Source of the DNA: Prorocentrum cordatum
Taxonomy: Eukaryota > Sar > Dinophyceae > Prorocentrales > Prorocentraceae
NCBI GenBank assembly: GCA_963575745.1
Contig: CAUYUJ010002725.1
Span: forward strand, 114,530-178,529
Direction of reading: 5' to 3'
DNA: 64,000 nt
Part shown: piece by piece, positions 53,669 to 64,000 of the stretch
Layout: each line of letters starts with the position of its first letter
Position numbering within the stretch: the stretch's first letter is position 1
Position numbers and translations under genes: made by a program
Notes under the pieces: generated by a model
Told to the model about the DNA's origin: nothing
The model's database searches: none
Seen by the model: only the letters and a program-made list of their open reading frames with translations

Positions 53669-53689
53669 GACGGCGCATGGGGGGACCGG

Positions 53690-54520
53690 GGCCTCTGGTG
53701 CCCCCCCGAGACAGCCCCTGACAGCCCCGAAACGCCATCCGAGGGTCCCAGGAGGTCTCAAAACGTCCAAAAGAGCCCAGAATCCCCGGATCGTCGCTCC
53801 AAGACGCCAAAGATAGGCTCCAAGACGGCCTCCTGGAGCCCCCACGACGGCCCAAGAGTCCCCCAAGAGGATTCCCAAGAGCGCTTCCAGAAGCAAAGAA
53901 CGGCCTCATTGTTACGTGAAACGCATTTTTTTACGATGTTCACACCTTCGGCGTCGACCGCGTCGAAAACGGCCCCAGGAGCCCACAACATCGCCCCAAG
54001 ACGGCCAAGGAGAGTTCCAAAAGGCCTCCAAGACAGCTCCACAGGAGCCCTCGACTATCCAGGAGGCTGCCACGACGGTCCCAGAGGGCCGGGGGGGGGT
54101 GGCCTCTGGGGCCCCCCCGAGACAGCCCCAGGCAGCCCCGAAACGCCACCCGAGAGTCCAGGAGGTCTCCAAATGTCCGAGAAAGCCCAGAATCCCCGAA
54201 TTGTCGCCCCAAGACGCCGAAGATGGGTTCCAAGACGGCTTCCCAGAGCGCCCACGACGGCCCAAGAGTCCCCCAAGAGGACTCCCAAGAACGCCTCCAG
54301 AAGCAAAAATGGCCCCAGTCCCTTCGGAAAACATATTTTTTACGATGTTCACCACTTCGGCGTCGACCGCGTCGAAAACTGCCTGAAGAGCCGACAAGAT
54401 TGCCCCAAGACGGCCAAAGAGAGTTCCAAGAGGCCTCCAAAACGGCTCAAGAGGGACCCTCGACTGCCCAGGGGGCCCCCAAGACGGGCCCAGAGGGCCC
54501 CAGGACAGCTTCCCCACACA
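53690..54520 (+). repeat. Tandem duplication of 411 bp in CCCCAAGA-type sequence
   Basis: CGAGACAGCCCC at 53707 recurs at 54118. The following markers GTCCAGGAGGTCTC-like, CAAGAGTCCCCCAAGAGGA and TACGATGTTCAC...CTTCGGCGTCGACCGCGTCG are repeated at matching spacing. The frame 53573-54826 stays open because 411 is a multiple of 3. The translation (Pro/Arg/Ser/Lys) has no recognisable domain. Confidence 0.8.
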
Positions 54521-55194
54521 GCCACGAGTGGTACCCCACCCGACATTTCGAGCCTTCCTCCTCAAAGACAGCCCCAGAGACCCCAAGAAACCTCCAAGAG
54601 CCTCCGAAAAAACCCAAGCGGGCCCCAAGGGGCCGCCAGGAAGCCCCAAGAGGCTCCTAAGAGCCGTCTTCCCAGTCGCCCTGAGGTACTCTGGCCGATC
54701 CCTCCGGACAACTCTCGGCATCCTGACGCCCCCAACGGGCCCCGGGACCGTCAAACATGTAGGACGAAGCTCCGGGCCTATGGAAGTTGTCGGGACCTCG
54801 GGGCAACTCCAGGGACCCCGCATTGAAAATATCACGATACCGGAACTCTTGCTCAGGATGACAAGCAGGTCCCGTGGAAGGGGCCAGACTTCCAGGAGCC
54901 GACGTATATAGCGAGGCAATCACGGCGACGGAAGACCGGACACCTCCCCTTTGCCACCCCTCCTCCAGGCCCCTTTGCGTCATCAAAGGATCACGACGGG
55001 AGGTTGACGGCCGTTTGCGGCCACCGGTGGCCCTCAGCCGGCCAGGGTACCATCAAAAAATGATGATGCAAAACCAGTCCCGGGGAAGGCATCTCGACCT
55101 CCAGGCTCCTCCCTCCCTCCTTCTCTCCCCTTCCCCCAGACTTCTCCCGGCGTGAGAAAAACACGACGAGAGTTTCTCGGCCGTTTTCGGCTTC
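54521..55194. other. No gene recognised
   Basis: 54521-54670 continues the CCCCAAGA-type repeat. 54680-55190 is unique-looking without a recognised product. Confidence 0.4.
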
Positions 55195-55995
55195 CGTTTT
55201 CGTCGTCGTCGTCGTGGTCGACGTCGTGGTCGTCGTCGTCGCCGTCGTCGTCGTCGCCGTCGTCGTCGTCGTGGCCGCTTTCGTCGTCGCCGTGCCCGCC
55301 GACGTCGCCGTCGCCGTCGTCGTCGTTGTTGTCGCCGTCATCATCGTAGTCGTCGTCGTCGCGGTCGTCGTCAACGTCGTCGTCGCCGTCGTCGACGTCG
55401 TCGTACAGGCCGTCGCAGCCGTTGTCGCCGTCGCCGTCGCCGTCGCGGACCAATCCGTCGGGGTTCAAGGAAGTTTTTGGTCGCCTTCAGCCTCCAGGGG
55501 CCGTCCCTGGGCCCCGGGATCCCCAGGTTCCGGGAAACGATAACGGCACCGAGCAGACCCCGGAAAGGGCCCAGGGACGCATTCCGAGCAGATGTCTACG
55601 TGTGACCGCCGAGGCCGTCGTCGGCGTTGGCGTCGTCGGCGTCGGTGCGTCGGGAGCTCGGGCGGGGACCGCAGTGACATCCTGTCCTGACTCGGCCCAC
55701 GCGGGGGCGGAAGCAAGACAAAGACAAAGAGGAGGAGGATGGCGAAACGGAGGTGTAGGAGGTGGAGGCGCAGAGGAGGGACAGAGGAGGGAAGAAGAGG
55801 AGGACGACGAGGAGGAAGAGAAGGAGGCGGAGGAGGAGGATGATGACAGCTCCAGACCGAATCACTGTGTGGACGTCGTCGTCGTCGTCGTCGTGGTGGC
55901 GGCGGTCGTCGTCGTCGTGATCGTCATCGTCGTCATCGTTGTCGTCGCCTTTGTCGTTTCTCGTCGCCGCCCCTGTCGTCGTCGATGATCACACG
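55195..55995 (+). repeat. (GTC)n satellites with a short GGA block
   Basis: GTCGTC arrays at 55195-55450 and 55876-55985, with a GGA/AGG block at 55725-55850. The intervening 55460-55720 has no recognised product. Confidence 0.85.
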
Positions 55996-56035
55996 AGCGA
56001 AAACGAGAGCAACAAAACGTGGCGCAGCCGTGACT

Positions 56036-56069
56036 AGAACCTAAGCGCGCGCGAAGCGCGCGTGGTTCT
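56036..56069. repeat. Compact GC hairpin, copy 1
   Basis: AGAACC, TAAG, then CGCGCGC-GAA-GCGCGCG, T, then GGTTCT: a 7-bp GC stem with a GAA triloop inside a 6-bp outer stem. The same hairpin recurs at 61825-61861. In both cases ATGT/AT-rich simple repeat follows at once. Confidence 0.8.
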
Positions 56070-56530
56070 TGCATGTATACGTAAATGTATATGTATGTAT
56101 GTACATGTGTATGTATGTTTCTATGTATGTCATACGTGTGTACATGTGTATGTATGCATGTATGTATGTATGTATGCATGCATGCATGTATGTATGTATG
56201 TATGTATGTATGTATGTATGTATGTAGGTATGTATGTATGTACACATGCAGGTATGTATATATGTATGTAAGTATGTACACGTATATGTATGTATGCATG
56301 TACGTTACATGTATATGTGTACGCATATGTATGTGTATACGCGCATGTATATGTAAATGTTTATGTATGTGTATATGTATATGTACATGTGTATGTGTAT
56401 GTACATATAGACAAACATACATACATACATACATACATACATACATACATACGTACGTACGTACGTACGTACGTACGTACGTACATACATACATAAATAC
56501 ATACATACATACATACATGCACACACACAT
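56070..56530 (+). repeat. (ATGT)n / (ACAT)n tetranucleotide satellite
   Basis: ATGT repeats with GTAC variants switch to ACAT and ACGT repeats near 56410, so the array itself is inverted. Confidence 0.95.
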
Positions 56531-56639
56531 ACCTGAATATAAGGGGCGTCTGGTGCCCTGCGTCGCCGCGAGTGCCCCGGGCCTCTGGGAGACGGGCGAT
56601 TGGTGCCCCGCGTCGCCATGGGTGCCCGGGGCCTCCGGG

Positions 56640-58271
56640 AGCCGTCCTGGAGGCGCCCAGGGCCGCCCCCGGTCACCAACGAAGCAGTCCAAAACACCCA
56701 TTAAAACCTCCAGACGGTCACGGATGCTTCCAAGATGCCCCAACAAGCCGCCGAAAATTTGCCCAAGAGGCCCGTGTGGCCGAACACTTTGCATTTGACG
56801 TTGGTTTTTGCTGGATGTTCAACAGTGCGCGTGTCCCGCTCTGGTGAAATCCGAAACGGCCCCTGACGCCCCGAGTTCGTTCTGACACGGAGGCCACGGC
56901 CCAACAACAACCCCAGGATCCCCCAGGCTTCCCGCGATGCCGCCACCTAGCCCTTCAGACGTGCCTGAAACGACCCCGAGAGCCCCTCCTTGCCATCATA
57001 TTGCCCCAACGTGCCCAATCTATAGCGTCCAGACGACCCAACATGCATCCAAAACGCCCCAAGAAACCGCTCAAAATCTGGCCAAGCGTGCCGCCCAAAC
57101 CGACTTTCTTGTATTTCACGACGCTTGTCCTGTATTTTCACGCGTGCGCTTTCCCAGCTCCAGGGAAATCCGAAACGACCCCGGACGCCCTCGAGTTCGC
57201 TTTCAGACGGCCAAGGACCCTCCGACCACAAACCAAAAACACGCCCAGAGGGCCCCCACGCCTGCTGCGAAGCCGCCAACCAGGCCCTCACGCTGCCTCC
57301 AGGGCACCCCTTAGAAAACGCCGACCATTTGCACGAGAGGGCCCTCAGGGCCAATCCGGCCCCAGAGAGCCCCTAGGGGCGTTTCACGACAGCCCCGAGA
57401 CGCCCAAATGAAGCATTTCCCATTGATTTGATCCGGCTTTCCGAAGCTCCAAGATCGCCCGAACACGGCCCGAGAGACCCCCAAGAGGGCCAAAACGGCC
57501 CCAGAGAGCTTCCCACACCGCCCACGAGGCGCCCAGAACCCCCAAACGGCCCCAAGACGCGTCCACGAGGCGGACCACGAACCGACAATTCTAGCCTTCG
57601 GCCCAAGAAACACACAGGAAACCACACGAGGACCCAAGAAACGCCCAAGAGGCTCCCCGGAGGCCGTCATCAGCCCCCGCAAGGCCCCCAGCTGGCCCCA
57701 AGTAGGCTTCCGAAGCGGCCCTAGGAAGCCCCCAAGGTGGCCCAAGAGGGCCCCAAGACGGCCAAATATCTTCCCAAGATGCCCAAGATGGCCCCAAGAC
57801 GGCCCAAGAGGCCTCCAAGACGCCCCAACACGGCCGAAGAGGCCCCCAAGGCCACCCCCAAACGGCCTAAAACGGCCCCAAGACAGCCCAAAAGGGACCC
57901 AAGACGGCCCAAGACGGCCCCAACACGGCCCAAGAGGGCCCCAAGGCAGCTCCAAGGAGGGGCCTAGGCAGGAGGCCGAACGGACTGTTCGGGCCCTCGG
58001 CCCCAGGAGGCCCCCAGGAGGCCTCCTGAGGCACCCCCAGAGGCCCCCAAGACGCTCCCAAAAGGCTCCCAAGAGGCCCCCAAGAGGTCCCCGAGAGGCC
58101 CCCGAGAGGCCCCACAACGGCCACCGACAGGCACCGAGACGGGCCCCAGGAGGCCTCGGAGCTGCTTCCAGGAGGCCCCTGAGAGACCTGCCATGAGATT
58201 CCATGAGGTCAGAGGGGGAAAAGGTACCCGTATCTTTACCCTTCCCTCAGTTTCCCCGTTTTGAGGCCTCG
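56640..58271 (-). repeat. Degenerate CCCCAAGA-GGCC repeat, about 1.6 kb
   Basis: Loose 10-22 bp words such as GGCCCCAAGACGGCCCAAGA repeat throughout, densest at 57440-58160. Minus-strand frames are Gly/Leu/Ser/Trp-rich (for example 57311-58204) and plus-strand frames Pro/Lys/Arg-rich, neither with domains. It is the reverse orientation of the family at 1000-1345 and 17520-18010. Confidence 0.7.
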
Positions 58272-58380
58272 TCGGAGGCCCTCGTCGCCACCACTGGATT
58301 CGTTTCGAAATTCTAGTCAGAACGCACCCCAAGAGAGGTCCAGGGGGTAACGGTATCGGTACCTTTTGGTTTCCCCATGA
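58272..58380 (+). repeat. Dispersed repeat copy, paired with 5860-5965
   Basis: Shares GAGGCCCTCGTC, CTGGATTCG, GTCAGAACGCACC and GGTATCGGTACCTT with 5860-5965 at the same spacing. Confidence 0.6.
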
Positions 58381-58574
58381 GGAGCCCCATATGTTCCCAG
58401 GACAGCTGCAAGAGCGCTCCAGAGGCTCCAACAAATTATCCCGGCAAAGCAACCTAACAGCGATGTGTAGGAGCATATCTGGAAGCATTCCCCTTAAGAT
58501 TCAGATGAGAATCCAGTTGTAGAATTCTGCTGTTCTCGCAGTCGTAGTCGCATTCGCGATGACAGTCGCAGTGG

Positions 58575-58985
58575 CAACGGCAGTCGCAGTCACAGCCTCA
58601 GCCTCAGCCTGCCTCAGCCTCAGCCTCAGCCTGCCTCAGCCTCAGCCTGCCTCAGCCTCAGCCTCAGCCTGCTTCAGCCTCAGCATCAGTCTGCCTTCAG
58701 CCTCGGCCTCAGCTTCAGTCTGCCGTCGGCCTCGGCTTCAGCCTCAGCCTCAGCCTCAGCTTGCCTCAGCATCAGCCTGCCTCAGCCTCAGCCTCAGCCT
58801 GCCTCTGCCTGAGCCTCAGCCTGCTTCAGCCTCAGCTTCAGTCTGCCGTCGGCCTCGGCCTCAGCCTCAGCCTGCCTCAGCATCAGTCTGCCTTCAGCCT
58901 CAGCCTCAGCCTCAGCCTGCCTCAGCCTCAGCCTCAGCCTCAGCCTCAGCCTCAGCCTGCCTCAGCCTCAGCCTCAGCCTGCTCC
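58575..58985 (+). repeat. (CAGCCT)n hexamer satellite
   Basis: GCCTCAGCCTCAGCCTGCCT and close variants over about 400 bp. Open frames give Ala-Ser or Leu-Ser-Gln repeats. Confidence 0.92.
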
Positions 58986-59475
58986 GGGCATTCAAAATGT
59001 GGCCCGGGAATGGAGTTCTGGGAACTTCAAGACCACGAAGTGGCCTACAGTTGGCTCCGGGCATTCAAAATGTGGCCCGGGAATGGAGTTCTGGGAAGTC
59101 GAAGAGCACGAAGTGGCCTACAGTTGGCTCCGGGCATTCAAAATGTGGCCCGGGAATGGAGTTCTGGGGACTCGAAGACCACGAAGTGGCCTACAGTTGG
59201 CTCCGGGCATCCAAAATGTGGCCCGGGAATGGAATTCTGGGAAATAGAAGAGCACGAAATGGCTGGCTCCGGGCATCCAAAATGTGGCCCGGGAATGGAG
59301 TTCTGGGAAATAGAAGAACACGAAGTGGTGACTGTTGCATCCGGGCATCCAAAATGTGGCCCGGGAATGGAGTTCTGGGAAATGGAAGAGCACGAAGTGG
59401 CCTACAGTTGCATCCGGCCCTCCAGAATGTGGCCTGGGAATGGAGTTCTGGGAAATCGAAGAGCACGAAGTGTGT
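58982..59475 (+). repeat. 73-bp tandem repeat, seven copies
   Basis: CTCCGGGCATTCAAAATGTG starts at 58982, 59055, 59128 and 59201 (period 73), then at 59267 and further diverged copies (CATCCGGGCATCC, CATCCGGCCCTCC) to 59475. Each unit contains GGCCCGGGAATGGAGTTCTG and AGAGCACGAAGTGG. Confidence 0.88.
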
Positions 59476-60290
59476 GACTGTTGGTGAAAAACGAGCTCGG
59501 CACCTGCCGCCCGGCAACTCCCAACACCTGCCCGGACCCCCCTGTGGAGTGATCTGTGAGCTCTTTTGACCCCACTAGAAACCTATCAGTCTTCGCTGTT
59601 AGGTAAAAATCCAAACATAAAACCCAGGATGGCCTGAAGACGGCCCGAGGCCGCCAATGTGGTCCAAGCTGGCCCAGAGATGGACACAAGGGTCCCCACG
59701 AAGCTTCACGACGCCCCCAAGCGGCTCCCAGAGGTCCAGAGGCCCGCAGCCATTCGGGCGCAAGCCACTCTGGCTCAGGGCCATCTGGTTGCAAACTGTA
59801 TTAGATACGTTGCGACTGCTTGATTGAAACACGCCGCCCCGTATAGTGCACGCGCACACTGACACACGCGCGCATGCGGTTTGTATGCATGCAGTTGCAG
59901 GTCTTATCTTGCACCGCTTTGAGTTGGGTCATGCCGCATCTAAGCAACGATGGCAGCAATACGCCGTCCAATGAAGATCTGGATGTTGAAGTGGGGCCAG
60001 CTTGGATCAGACATCGCCGGCAACAGTCCTGGACAGCCAGGCAAGGATGCCAAGGCGGGGTGGCTGTATGTATTGTCGGTCAGCTTTCCCGTTTGGAGAC
60101 TGCTTCGCCGCACGGCAATTGACCTGGCTTCTCTGTGTGCCATTTGGGTGCGCGTTGGAACACAAACAAGAAAGAAGCAAACAAAAATGGCCCCGAGAGC
60201 ATACATGCTTCAAATACCCATTGAAAGCCGTAGACGCCCATTGAGAAATGTCAGTCTGTCTGCATGTATGTCTGTACGCATGGATGCATT
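59476..60290. other. No gene recognised
   Basis: 59600-59760 holds a short stretch of the CCCAAG-type repeat. Frames at 59950-60240 are open in more than one phase and show no recognisable domain. Confidence 0.35.
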
Positions 60291-60646
60291 ATTGCAATGT
60301 ATGTATGTATGGATGGATGGATGGACGGATGGATGGATGGATGGGTGGATGTATGTGCATATGTATATGTCTACGTATGTACGGCTGTACGCATGTACGT
60401 ATGTACGTATGACACGGGAATGTGTACATATGTTTATATGAACGTATACATATGCATACATGTATATATATATATGTCTGTATATATACACATACGCCTG
60501 TGCATACATATATGTATACATGCATGTATGTATGCATGCATGTATGTATGTATGTGTATGTATGTATGTATTTATGTATGTATGTATGTATGTAGGTAGG
60601 TATGTATGTGTGCGTATGTATGTATGTATGCATGTATGTATGTACG

Positions 60647-60680
<34 letters not shown>

Positions 60681-60800
60681 TGTACGTATGTATGTATGTA
60701 TGTATGTATGCATGTATGAATGCATGCATGCATGTATGTATGTATGTATGTATGTATGTGTGTATGTATGTATGTATGTATGCATGCATGTATATTAGAA
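60291..60800 (+). repeat. (ATGT)n tetranucleotide satellite
   Basis: ATGT and ATGG repeats with GCAT and GTAC variants over about 500 bp. All frames are open on both strands and give Tyr/Val/Cys/Met or Thr/Tyr/Ile/His repeats. Confidence 0.95.
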
Positions 60801-60859
60801 TGCCTAGGGGGTCCCGGGGCCTCCAAAGTGCACTGATTTGTCCTCTGGCCGTTTCGGGC

Positions 60860-61680
60860 CCGACGGGGGGCGCCACAAAACGTCAAAGAGGGCCGAGAGA
60901 CGTCCAAGAGGGCGTCAAGATGGCCCAAGAGCGCTTCAAGAGAGCCCGAGACCGCACAAGAGCGTTTCAACATTTGTCCAACATGGCTTGCAGACAGCCC
61001 AAGAAGGCTTCAAGACGGCCAAGATGTGCTCAAAAGGATTCCCACGAGGCACTCAGGAGGCGAAACAAGTAGGTTTGTTTTTCGATGGTTTGAATATGTT
61101 TCGTGTTCTCGCTGTTTAGTGCTTCCGACAGCCCAAGACAGCCCACGAGGCCCCAGAAATCAGCTCAAGATGGCCCAAGAGGCACCCAAAGAGGGCGCCA
61201 CGACGGCGCAAGAGAGTCACAAGACAGCCCAAGAGTGCCCCAAGACGGCCAGACAGGCGCCCAAGATCGCCCAAGAGGGCCCCAAGACGGCCCCAAGAGG
61301 GGCCCAAGAGGGGGAACACGAACAGACAATTCGAGCCTTCCGCCCCAAGAGGCTTCCAGGAGGCCCCAAGAGGCCCCCTACAGAGCCCAAGAGGCCCCCT
61401 AGAGGCCCCCTAAAGTCCCCACGAGGCCCAAAGGGAGCCCGAAAAGACGCCCCACGAGCACCCCAAACGGCTCCCAAGAGGCTTCCCAAACTGCCTTCCA
61501 GAGGCCCCCGGGAAGCCTCCCATGAATTCCAAACGAACTTCCAAGAGGCCTCTGACCCACAATCCAGGCACGGTGGCGGGATGGGCCGAAGGCCATTATA
61601 GGGAACGTGAACCGAGAACCCGAGATCTCCGCCCCAGAAGACCCCCAGGAGGGGTCAAGAGGTCCCCAAGAAGCATGTCG
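60860..61680 (-). repeat. Degenerate CCCCAAGA-GGCC repeat
   Basis: The same family and orientation as 56640-58271; it is densest at 61130-61510. No gene is recognised within it. Confidence 0.65.
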
Positions 61681-61824
61681 ACAGATTACCAGTCGACCGG
61701 TCGATGAGAGCGGAGGGGAGGAATGAGGAAGAGGCAAGAGGAAGAGGCAAGAGGAAACATATAATAGTGACCTCATTATTCATGGCCGCCTTGTTGTCTC
61801 AAGGCGGTCAGCACTCGACCAGCT

Positions 61825-61861
61825 AGAAGCTAAGCGCGCGCGAAGCGCGCGCCATGGTTCT
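61825..61861. repeat. Compact GC hairpin, copy 2
   Basis: AGAAGC, TAAG, CGCGCGC-GAA-GCGCGCG, CCAT, GGTTCT. The inner stem and triloop are identical to 56046-56062. The outer stem has one mismatch. Confidence 0.8.
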
Positions 61862-64000
61862 AGTATAGATATATGTATGTACATATACTTATACGCAGAA
61901 TGCTCCGCAGATCCACAGCACATTCATTCTAGCAGATGCGACGAACGAGTCAGAGTCCGGGGTAAGCCACTTCTGTAGTCGTTTCTCCGGCTCGACCCCT
62001 CGAGGGCCTCCCTTCTCGGTTCCTGCCCCCCCCTCCTTCGTCCTGCTCGCCTGGACCTGCCTCCTCGCGGGGCTGGCTGCCGTCCTGGCCCCAGTGCCTC
62101 CTCCCTCCTCCCTCCTCCCGGAGCTCTCCGCTTACCCTTTCGTCTCGCTCCCAGTCTATCTTTCTCTCTCTCTCTCTCTGTATGTTTCTCTCTCTATTTC
62201 TCTCTCTCTCTCTCGCCTTTCTTCTCTCTCCATATCTCTCCGCTCTCCTCGTCCTGCTTCCCTCTTCCCACTGCCGGGCTCTCTCCTCACCCTCCTCCGA
62301 GCCTTCGTCATCTGTGCTCCCTTCTCGCCCTCTCCTCGTCCTTTCTGCTTCGTTCCTTCCCTTCCGCTCCCCTGTGTCTTCTCCTCCTCCCTCCTCCTTC
62401 CGCCTCCACCTTCCTCCCTCCTTTCTCATCGGCCTCCTTCAGTGCGATGATCGGAACACGCAAGGCAAGGCGGCGAAGTCAGCAAGGAGGGTCAGCGGAC
62501 AGGCATGGGGGCGGAGCGGGAATAGGATGGTGCAGGAGGGATGGGGAGAAGAGAGGACGTGGATACAGCATGAGTAGCAGACGAGAGAGAGAGGAATAGG
62601 GGGAGGCGGGAGGAAGGAGGAGGAAGAGGACCAGTGTGAATCCAAGACCCATCAACGATGTTGCAATCAACCCTCCCTCCCAGCTCCCTCGTCACAGGCT
62701 CCTAGGAGGATTCATTTCCACTGAGAGAGATGCCCCGTTGGGAGTCAACCTTTTTAAGATCTTGAAGCGTTGCAAATTACCATGCTCGGGACTCCAACGC
62801 CACGACTCACCCTTATTGTTATGCCTTGAAGATCATGAATCGTGCCAGAACGCCGTTCCTGGAATTTCAACACCGCGAATCAGCGTAACTATTGCGCCCT
62901 GGCAATCATAGATCGTTCCAAACGCCATTTGAATACATGAAACGCTTGCCCATGTCCGCGGCTCTGAGGCGAGAGCCACATATTGAAACGGCCCGTCCTC
63001 AACCCTGAATCTCTTGCACTTGTTTAAAATGAATGCACGCGGCGCTAAGATTAGAATCACCTTTGAAAGCCACCCGCCCTTCATTAGTGAAACTGTTGGC
63101 AGTTTTTGAGCTTCAGGATCATACATTGTGAGGAAGTCTCAGGCGAAACGCCCAGCCCACCCTCCCGACTGGCGTCAGGGATCGACAGGGAGGAGTTATT
63201 CATAATGAACAGGAATCGAGCAAATAACACAGATGAGGTAACAGGAGGAGGGAGAGAGGGAAGGAGGAGGAGGAGGAGGAGGTGGCTGACATACAACAGG
63301 CATCGGGAGGACTGTCCGAGCGCATCTCGCAGTCGCTCCTGCAATGTTGCCAGATAAGTGTATAGATCCCCTCTCTCTCTGTCTCTTCGGTCTTTGGTGC
63401 TACTGGGCTGTCCCTCTCCTCCTTTTTATCCCCCCCTTGTGCCCCTGCTTCTTATCGTCCTAGTCCCACGCCTCCTCTCCCCAGTCCTCCAATTCCTTCT
63501 CTTGCTCCTCCCACTTATCCTGCTCATCCATCTTACCCTTACCCTTCCGTTTCCCAATTTTTTTCTGACCCTCCGCGCTACAACTCGAATCCAGTCAACG
63601 ATCGGATGTGGGCAAATATGCAAACATCGGCCTGCATGGCCTCAATGCACTCGTCCCCTCCTTCCTCCTCCTCCTCCTCCACCTCCTCCTCCTCCCCCTT
63701 GTAACACATCGTCTCATCACACCCCTCCCCTTGCTCCTTCCACTTTTTCCTCGGCACTCCCCCCTCCTCCTCTTCCTCTCAAATCTCTCCCTCATCCCTG
63801 GTATGCTTCAGCGCAGCAAATGTTTTGTTGCACGGCAGGTCCTCATTGTCTGCCGCGTTGTGTCAATGTGAACGGCGTCTAGCAGGTAGCTTGGCGTGCG
63901 TGAACGCATCATTGCGCCACCGGTCTTACTTCTCCGCCTCATTACATCCATTTTCTTCCTGCGTATCCTCTCGTGTGTCATGCCTCGGTGTCGCATGCGA
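61862..64000. other. No gene recognised; CT-rich tracts and a repeat copy
   Basis: (CT)n at 62162-62220; CTC/TCC-rich sequence to 62420. A partial fourth copy of the GGA-flanked 115-bp repeat lies at about 62629-62700, and more CTC-rich text at 63655-63780. Frames in between have no recognised domain. Confidence 0.45.

Noticed and set aside
57311-58204. 297-codon minus-strand frame, Gly/Leu/Trp-rich
   Set aside because: Follows the degenerate CCCCAAGA-type repeat; both strands are open and no motif is recognised.
62833-63126. Minus-strand frame with protein-like text, continuing past one TGA to about 62700
   Set aside because: Codon usage lacks the GC-rich third positions of the real genes here and no family is recognised. 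It could be an old remnant but is not supported.

Overview
The window looks like nuclear DNA of a dinoflagellate, probably a core group such as Prorocentrales or Symbiodiniaceae. This is inferred from four things. Two degenerate copies of the dinoflagellate spliced leader (DinoSL) sit just upstream of start codons (28192-28211 and 30550-30570). Single-exon GC-rich genes lie far apart in a sea of satellites. A LINE relic and a transposase-like family of dinoflagellate style are present. There is also a tyrosine-recombinase retrotransposon carrying a cytosine methyltransferase, a combination already reported from dinoflagellates. Most of the 64 kb is repeat. Confidently coding DNA is under 20 percent, and most long open frames over triplet and hexanucleotide satellites are artefacts. 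Layout: 0-9 kb holds small inverted-repeat (MITE-like) elements (55-222, 4480-4630, 5142-5397), an orphan C-terminal piece of the EBP1/PA2G4 gene (1883-2230), and a GGGTCGCGGG minisatellite element that recurs at 11.3-12.1 kb. A cluster of GTTAGC/GCTAAC words precedes a RING-type gene that is broken by frame changes (9110-10674). At 15.4-16.6 kb is a decayed LINE reverse transcriptase. From 18 to 27 kb there are tandem duplications and GGA, GAT, CGCA and CACACG arrays. From 28.2 to 32 kb two dinoflagellate-type hypothetical genes follow DinoSL relics, so they probably descend from re-inserted processed mRNAs. From 33.6 to 36.2 kb a frameshifted transposase-like gene lies between a 112-nt poly(A) tract and a 74-nt poly(T) tract. 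The centrepiece is 37000-44684, a nearly intact DIRS/Ngaro-type retrotransposon. It has split direct repeats (A1 - ORFs - B1 - A2 - B2), a gag-like ORF, a pol ORF with reverse transcriptase and RNase H, and an overlapping tyrosine recombinase ORF. A full C5-cytosine DNA methyltransferase domain (motifs I, IV, VI, VIII and X all visible) lies between the first and second catalytic acidic residues of the RNase H. A plausible working model is that RT/RNase H makes the DNA copy, the methyltransferase marks it, and the recombinase integrates it. From 44.7 to 53.7 kb is a large inverted-repeat domain bounded by (AT)n plus a 50-bp inverted arm. It is filled with a 26-bp minisatellite, a roughly 0.9-kb higher-order repeat, TAC/GTC satellites and a 102-bp tandem repeat. 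From 53.7 to 64 kb are degenerate CCCCAAGA-GGCC repeats, ATGT arrays, a 73-bp tandem repeat, and two copies of a GC hairpin, with no recognisable gene. No rRNA, tRNA or CRISPR feature was recognised. Calls rest on reading the sequence and remembered family motifs, with no alignment or database search.
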